Positions 26,595-30,763 of a stretch of DNA of 30,763 nucleotides are shown here, in pieces (within the stretch, counting starts at the first letter, position 1; every line of letters starts with the position of its first letter). The notes beneath the pieces were generated by a model, which did no database searches, was not told the DNA's origin, and saw only the letters and a list, made by a program, of their open reading frames with translations. Source of the stretch: an uncultured Bacillus sp. (GTDB taxonomy: Bacteria > Bacillota > Bacilli > Bacillales_B > DSM-18226). The stretch lies in contig NZ_CAMLDX010000036.1 of assembly GCF_946478885.1 (NCBI RefSeq), positions 1 to 30,763 on the forward strand, in the 5' to 3' direction. A program made the position numbers and the translations under genes.

Positions 26595-26834
26595 TTAAAA
26601 TACTTGTTCTACTTCTACAACACCGGGCACTTCTTCAATAAGCGCACGTTCGATGCCTGCTTTTAATGTAATTGTGGAACTTGGACAGCTGCCGCATGCA
26701 CCAAGAAGACGCAGTTTCACTATTCCATCCTCTACATCTACAAGCTGACAATCTCCTCCATCGCGAAGAAGGAATGGACGTAATTTATTTAATACATCTT
26801 GGACTTGCTCAAATAAGTTTTGATCTTCTGCCAT
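26595..26834 (-). CDS. yutI: NifU-type Fe-S carrier (YutI, Nfu)
   Basis: This is a 79-residue Nfu-domain protein that carries [4Fe-4S] clusters from SUF to target enzymes. The cluster motif is [20 protein letters not shown], with Cys47 and Cys50; the N-terminal part [17 protein letters not shown] is also typical. In B. subtilis YutI (Nfu) is reported to support delivery to aconitase and related proteins. The start is ATG 26834 with AAAGGAG upstream. It is divergent from yuzD. The region upstream shares a 13-base motif with the suf upstream region. Confidence 0.93.
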   Translation of the reverse strand: MAEDQNLFEQVQDVLNKLRPFLLRDGGDCQLVDVEDGIVKLRLLGACGSCPSSTITLKAGIERALIEEVPGVVEVEQVF

Positions 26835-27072
26835 TTATATCGTCTCCTTTCTATACATATTATAATCACTACTGAGAAAAAAAGCTATAATTGAGAATGA
26901 AAATCCATTAATCTTCATTCCGGCGGACAGATGGATGTGCGCTGTGCCTGCCAGAAAAGGATTTTCCACCCATTTGAAATACGACCTGGAGCTTGGACTG
27001 AGAATATGAAAAAGCGATGCCCGTGTGTTAAAATAATGTCATCAGTAAAATTTAAAACAAGAGGGGTGCCTG

Positions 27073-27402
27073 ATGAAACAGAAATTTGCTGAAATTATTA
27101 TCTACGGAGCTGAACAAATTTGTGCCAGTTGTGTCAATCAGCCATCCTCAAAAGATACTTATGAATGGATAGAAGCAGCCGTGACTAGAAAATTTCCCAA
27201 TCAGCCGATAAAATTCACCTATGTAGATATTCACCAGCCTCCTAAAGACCAAGAAAAACGGCAATTTGCTCATAAAGTCATCAATGAAGACCTCTTTTAC
27301 CCGGTGATCACCGTCAATGACAAAATAGTTGGAGAGGGAAGCCTCCGTCTGAAAAATCTTTACAATGAACTACAGCATTATGGCTGTAAACCAGTTGAAT
27401 GA
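27073..27402 (+). CDS. yuzD: YuzD family protein (DUF1462), thioredoxin-like
   Basis: The 109-residue protein resembles YuzD, a Firmicute DUF1462 protein with a thioredoxin-like fold. It has a redox-like CASC motif (Cys17, Cys20) right after the first strand (EIIIYGAEQICASC), a cis-Pro-like site in LFYPVITVNDKIVGEG, and a terminal Cys in HYGCKPVE. The function is unknown; divergence from the Nfu gene suggests a thiol or Fe-S link. The start is ATG 27073 with GAGGGGTG upstream. Confidence 0.85.
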   Translation: MKQKFAEIIIYGAEQICASCVNQPSSKDTYEWIEAAVTRKFPNQPIKFTYVDIHQPPKDQEKRQFAHKVINEDLFYPVITVNDKIVGEGSLRLKNLYNELQHYGCKPVE

Positions 27403-27660
27403 TTAAACAAAATCATTCATGGACAGCTTTATTAACCCAGGCAGGAGCATTTCCTGTTTCCTTCTTTGCTCTCAATCCGTACCCAGTGTGAAAAGTGCTC
27501 TCTGTAGAACAGGGTACAAGTTATGAGAAATACTTAAGGAGGCCCATCATTTATGGGTTCCCCAAATATTTTACTAATTGGATGGATTGCAGGAATGAAT
27601 CAATGATCAAACGTAATATCTTTGTTCCAGAAATGGGCTTGATGGTTAAACAAGAATGAA
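27403..27660 (+). other. Non-coding stretch with inverted repeat and a possible 17-codon ORF
   Basis: No family gene is seen. GTACCC (27479-27484) / GGGTAC (27512-27517) could form a hairpin. Next comes a good ribosome site, AAGGAGG (27537-27542 region), then ATG 27553 opening a 17-codon frame, MGSPNILLIGWIAGMNQ, that stops at 27606. This could be a membrane micropeptide, a leader peptide or the decayed start of a larger gene. The stretch ends at a palindromic repeat. Confidence 0.35.
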
Positions 27661-27768
27661 GGAACTGATCCAAAAAGCAAAGGTGTCAGGCATCACAAAA
27701 CAGTATCTCGCATCACTTTGCATGACATAGATAAATGGTGAATGTCTGACACCTTATGGGACAGTTCC
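27661..27768 (+). repeat. Palindromic repeat element, copy 2
   Basis: The 108-base imperfect palindrome runs from GGAACTGATCC (27661-27671) to GGGACAGTTCC (27758-27768). Inner arms are AAAGGTGTCAGGCATCA and TGGTGAATGTCTGACACC. It shares arm sequences and length with the element at 12374-12483, while the centres differ. It lies between yuzD and yutJ and has no coding capacity. Confidence 0.8.
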
Positions 27769-27840
27769 TATTATTTACAATTTAGATCTTCATAAAAAAG
27801 ATCTTCCCAGACTGCCGGGTATACGTGAAAGATATGTCTA

Positions 27841-28911
27841 TTAACCGCGGTGATATTTGTACATCCATAAAACACCGGATTTCAACAGTCGTGCAACACG
27901 GCCGGTCACAAACTTTTCTGCCACAAGTCCAAAACCGTTCTTTCTGCCTAAAGCGCCTAGCATCCCTTTCAGCTTAATTGGAGGCAGTGCTTCAGTCAAA
28001 GGTTCACTATTTAGCTCCTTCAGTAAAACCTGGGCAATTTGCTCTGCCTGCCCTTCTGCCAACTGTGCACTTGGTGCGTGAGGAAGACTGGCACAATCTC
28101 CAACGACATAGACATGTTCATAGTTAGGAATTTGATGATAAGGTGTCAGAAGAATCCGACCTTTTGAATCCTTCTCAACATTCAATTCCTGAACCACTTG
28201 GTTCGGCTGAATGCCTGCCGTCCAAATGATCGCATCACTATGAATAAGTTCATTATGATTATATAAGGTATTTTCAGCTACTCTCGTAATGTTGGCATGA
28301 TTAATAATCTCTACCCCATGATTATCAAACCAATTCTGTACGTAAACGCTTAGCTTTTCAGGAAAGGCAGATAAGATATAACTGCCGCGGTCAAAGATCT
28401 GCAATTTTATATCCCGTTTGCTTTCGATCAACTCTGAAGCCAGTTCAACACCGGTCAAACCAGCACCAACGATGGATACAACTGCTCCAGGAGGAAGACT
28501 TTGCAGTTTCTTGTTTGTTTTAATGGCACTATCAACCGTTTGAATACTCAGGGCAAATTCCTTTGCTCCAGGAACACTTTGGTATTTATCTTCACTTCCT
28601 AGGCCAATAACCAAATAATCAAAGTGAACGGTTTCTCCATTAGTAATGACTACTTGATTTTCATCTAACTTAATTTGCGTAATTTCTGAATGGATAAAAT
28701 TTAATTTCGGATGAATAGGAAAATCGATGCGCACATTTTTATCAGATTCAGAACCAGCAGCAAGCGCATAAAACTTGGTTTTAAAGCATTGCTGGGCTGA
28801 CCTATCAATTAAAGTAATAGAGAGATCGTCCGGTAGTTCCTTGCTTGAAAGTAGCCGATCTAATATTTTGATGCCCCCATATCCCCCGCCGAGTATGATC
28901 AGATTTTTCAT
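27841..28911 (-). CDS. yutJ: FAD-dependent NADH dehydrogenase-like protein YutJ
   Basis: This 356-residue flavoprotein is of the type II NADH dehydrogenase/pyridine-nucleotide-disulfide family. The FAD-binding GGGYGG motif is at 8-13 (LIILGGGYGGIKI), the NADH-binding VSIVGAGLTGVELASEL near 150, and the second FAD site VYVVGDCASLP near 270. It lacks the long C-terminal amphipathic extension of many respiratory NDH-2 enzymes, as does YutJ, so its electron acceptor is uncertain. The start is ATG 28911 with AAAGGGG upstream. Terminator signals downstream are poor. Confidence 0.9.
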   Translation of the reverse strand: MKNLIILGGGYGGIKILDRLLSSKELPDDLSITLIDRSAQQCFKTKFYALAAGSESDKNVRIDFPIHPKLNFIHSEITQIKLDENQVVITNGETVHFDYLVIGLGSEDKYQSVPGAKEFALSIQTVDSAIKTNKKLQSLPPGAVVSIVGAGLTGVELASELIESKRDIKLQIFDRGSYILSAFPEKLSVYVQNWFDNHGVEIINHANITRVAENTLYNHNELIHSDAIIWTAGIQPNQVVQELNVEKDSKGRILLTPYHQIPNYEHVYVVGDCASLPHAPSAQLAEGQAEQIAQVLLKELNSEPLTEALPPIKLKGMLGALGRKNGFGLVAEKFVTGRVARLLKSGVLWMYKYHRG

Positions 28912-29465
28912 AGTTATTTCCCCTTTAATGCCCTTTCTTGCAGCTTGGTAATCAATTCTAACCCACGAACTATGAATTAAGATGCCTTTGTTTCTATGTT
29001 AACATTTGAATGAAAAAGGAGTCTGAGATATTATTCTCAAATGATAAATGTAAACGTATTCAATCATGAAGTAGTGTTCTAGTAATTACTCATAAAATCT
29101 ATTAATTATAAAGAAATAATACATCATTTAAATTATATCTAAATTGTGACAAGATCTCAATGTTTATAAAAGATTTATTAATTAGTGGATTTTTTGTCAT
29201 AATTCATCGAATTGTAAGTGAATATAGTGGAATAAGGGGAGAGGCAGTTTGCTTGCAATGTTTGTGTGCGAGCGATAGGATAATGTATTAGATCGACAGA
29301 AACCAGCCTTGATAAAAGTCTATGTGATATCATGATACCGATAAATTGAAAAAGTAATGATGTTGATAAGGTGCGTAAAGATCCGGTTTTTTAAGAAAAT
29401 CAATTTTTGCGATTCAATGAACATTGATAAACCAGTCTTGAGAGTGAGTCTCTTTAAAGGCTTGA
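28912..29465. other. AT-rich intergenic region between yutJ and yuzB
   Basis: No gene is recognised in these 554 bases. A palindromic TGAGA-N6-TCTCA (29024-29039) lies about 110 bases upstream of yutJ and could be an operator. A short ATG-containing frame near 29250 is too small and unconserved to call. The region from 29100 to 29240 is very AT-rich, and a promoter for yuzB could not be placed with confidence. Confidence 0.55.
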
Positions 29466-29477
29466 GTGAGGGAGTTT

Positions 29478-29717
29478 ATGTATAAATCATTAATAGAATT
29501 TTGTATCAATAATTTAGCAGAAGGTGCGCAAAAGGCTCGGGAAATATTAGAGCGGGATTCAAATTTAGATATTGTAGAATACGGCTGCCTCGGTTATTGC
29601 GGTAAATGTGCCCATTCTTTATTTGCCTTGGTTAATGGGGAGGTTGTGATAGGGGAAACACCGGAGCAGCTCGTGGACCATATTTATCAATATTTGGATG
29701 AAAATCCTATGTTTTAG
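29478..29717 (+). CDS. yuzB: YuzB family protein (DUF1450)
   Basis: This 79-residue protein is of the YuzB/DUF1450 family, function unknown. A cysteine set is clear: Cys9 in IEFCINNL and the cluster Cys37, Cys41, Cys44 in [13 protein letters not shown]. The pattern of one early cysteine plus CX3CX2C in a thioredoxin-like small protein resembles 2Fe-2S ferredoxin folds, but metal binding is inferred. I chose ATG 29478 with GTGAGGGAG upstream; a GTG 12 bases earlier overlaps that site. Its stop overlaps the stop of the convergent DUF2225 gene by four bases. Confidence 0.85.
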   Translation: MYKSLIEFCINNLAEGAQKAREILERDSNLDIVEYGCLGYCGKCAHSLFALVNGEVVIGETPEQLVDHIYQYLDENPMF

Positions 29718-30391
29718 CCATTTTTCATTTCCTGCCATCTTTCTTTCGCCATTTCAACAATGCGCGGCTCTGCCGCCTTTTTTTGTTTTTCAATCACCCT
29801 TGAAAAGTACTTTCTGGCATCGGTTGTTTTTCCTGTGCGCCGTGATAATTCACCTAATAAATAGAGTATCTTGATTTCAGAAAGCTGTGTCCCCAGAAAA
29901 TCAAGATTATCATAGGCCTCGGCATATTCATGCAAAGCAAGGAGCATAAAACGCTGTTCCTCTGCCTCATTTTGCAGGATCCGGTTCAGCCACGCAGTTC
30001 GCAGGCAAATTCCGGCGATGACAACATGCTTTTCTCTTTTTAAAGAAGAACAATAGAATGCAAGCTTATAGGCAGTAATGGCATGATCTACCGTACGATT
30101 GCTGGAATAGCTGCGTGGGGCCCAATTTTTACAGACTTTTTCCCGAAGGATTTTCTTTGTTTCAACTGTAAACATGGGGGAGAAATCATCAGAAAAAGAA
30201 TAACCACAAGCTGGACAAACATAGATCGTGTAGAGCAATGGATTATGTTCTATGTCCTCGTAATTAGGACAAAAATCCGTATCAAGGTTAAGACACTTAA
30301 CAAAGCGCGAGCGAATTTTTTTTGAAGTAAATCGGTGTTCACATAATGGGCAGATGCATTTCTTATCAAATAATATTTCAAGTTCAGCCAT
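29714..30391 (-). CDS. DUF2225 zinc-ribbon protein with TPR-like C-terminus
   Basis: The 225-residue cytosolic protein is of the DUF2225 family, function unknown. The N-terminal 65 residues hold seven cysteines in zinc-ribbon style (CICPLC at 12-17, Cys33, Cys41, and CPAC at 59-62). The rest is helical; the C-terminal [34 protein letters not shown] looks like a tetratricopeptide repeat. The start is ATG 30391 with AAAGGTG upstream. Its stop codon TAA shares bases with the yuzB stop on the other strand. Confidence 0.85.
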   Translation of the reverse strand: MAELEILFDKKCICPLCEHRFTSKKIRSRFVKCLNLDTDFCPNYEDIEHNPLLYTIYVCPACGYSFSDDFSPMFTVETKKILREKVCKNWAPRSYSSNRTVDHAITAYKLAFYCSSLKREKHVVIAGICLRTAWLNRILQNEAEEQRFMLLALHEYAEAYDNLDFLGTQLSEIKILYLLGELSRRTGKTTDARKYFSRVIEKQKKAAEPRIVEMAKERWQEMKNG

Positions 30392-30492
30392 TTATAATCA
30401 CCTTTCAATAGGTATATATACATCTTTAATTATAAACCAAATAGGTAATAAAGACTATTCATGATTGGTGTATTTTCACGCAGACTCATAAG

Positions 30493-30521
30493 TTGTGGGT
30501 ATGAAATATTGTGTATATAAT
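30493..30521 (+). promoter_or_regulatory. SigA promoter of yutM
   Basis: TTGTGG (30493-30498), 17 bases, TATAAT (30516-30521) is a good SigA promoter. The start point would be near 30528, about 24 bases before the yutM start codon. Confidence 0.75.
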
Positions 30522-30551
30522 ATAAGTACTATGGTTAAAGGAGGAAATTAA

Positions 30552-30763
30552 ATGAGCGAAACAGTGATCATTACGGAAGCGGCAGCACTTCAAATAAAAG
30601 AAATGATGAAACAAAATGAGGAAGAAGGGGCTTTTCTTAGGATTGCTATAAAAGGCGGCGGTTGCAGCGGGCTTTCGTATGGAATGGGATTTGTTCCAGA
30701 AGCAGAGGAAGATGACTATCAATATGAACAGCACGGGATTAAGGTTGTAGTAAATAAGGAAGA
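30552..30763 (+). CDS. yutM: A-type Fe-S carrier (IscA/HesB family; YutM/SufA), 3' end cut by the window
   Basis: The first 70 codons of an A-type iron-sulfur carrier are present. VIITEAAALQIKEMM and FLRIAIKGGGCSGLSYGMGF are diagnostic; Cys38 is the first cluster ligand. The usual C-terminal CGC pair lies beyond the window, so completeness cannot be judged. The start is ATG 30552 with AAAGGAGG upstream and a SigA promoter before it. The B. subtilis counterpart YutM is regarded as a SufA-like protein that helps pass clusters to targets, which fits the suf and nfu genes in this window. Confidence 0.93.
   Translation, partial: MSETVIITEAAALQIKEMMKQNEEEGAFLRIAIKGGGCSGLSYGMGFVPEAEEDDYQYEQHGIKVVVNKE

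Noticed and set aside
27553..27606. Remnant of a TatA-like translocase start
   Set aside because: The 17 residues are hydrophobic but lack the FGP motif and amphipathic helix; too short to assign.

Overview
The window looks like chromosomal DNA of a low-to-moderate GC, endospore-forming Bacillaceae. This rests on protein similarity and gene order recalled from Bacillus subtilis (met, suf, yun, yut and yuz genes) and on sporulation genes (yunB, lytH, yutH). The genus cannot be fixed; Neobacillus, Mesobacillus or Cytobacillus-like is only a guess. I see no rRNA, tRNA, CRISPR array, transposase or phage gene.

Layout. (1) 1-2930: a SAM-I riboswitch with its terminator controls a methionine ABC importer, metN-metI-metQ. 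(2) 2930-8645: the complete iron-sulfur assembly operon sufC-sufD-sufS-sufU-sufB, with a near-consensus Fur box over a weak promoter. (3) 8650-9690: an AT-rich methyltransferase gene that looks like an insertion, then a repeat-like non-coding stretch. (4) 9690-15640: the yun group: a TauE-family permease, yunD, yunC, an HD-GYP c-di-GMP phosphodiesterase with a candidate SigD promoter, yunB, and lytH on the minus strand. (5) 15840-19680: lipA, a YhcN/YlaJ lipoprotein (minus), yutD, two small uncharacterised proteins (minus) and a class II fructose-1,6-bisphosphatase (minus). (6) 19750-23790: yutE, a SufR-like winged-helix regulator with four C-terminal cysteines, the HAD phosphatase yutF, yutG (minus) and yutH. 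(7) 24000-26590: hom and thrB, with no thrC between them. (8) 26590-30763: the Nfu-type carrier yutI, yuzD, the type II NADH dehydrogenase-like yutJ, yuzB, a DUF2225 zinc protein, and the start of the A-type Fe-S carrier yutM, cut by the window edge.

The main theme is iron-sulfur biology. Within 31 kb are the SUF machine, a Nfu carrier, an A-type carrier, LipA (a radical-SAM enzyme with two [4Fe-4S] clusters), two small cysteine-motif proteins (YuzD, YuzB) and a candidate Fe-S-sensing regulator. The most testable ideas are iron control of suf through the Fur box, cluster sensing by the SufR-like protein, and a 13-base motif shared by the suf and nfu/yuzD upstream regions. Other points of interest are two dispersed copies of a roughly 110-base palindromic element, the loss of thrC from the threonine operon, and several structured non-coding stretches. 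Nothing amounts to a clearly new multi-gene defence or biosynthetic system.
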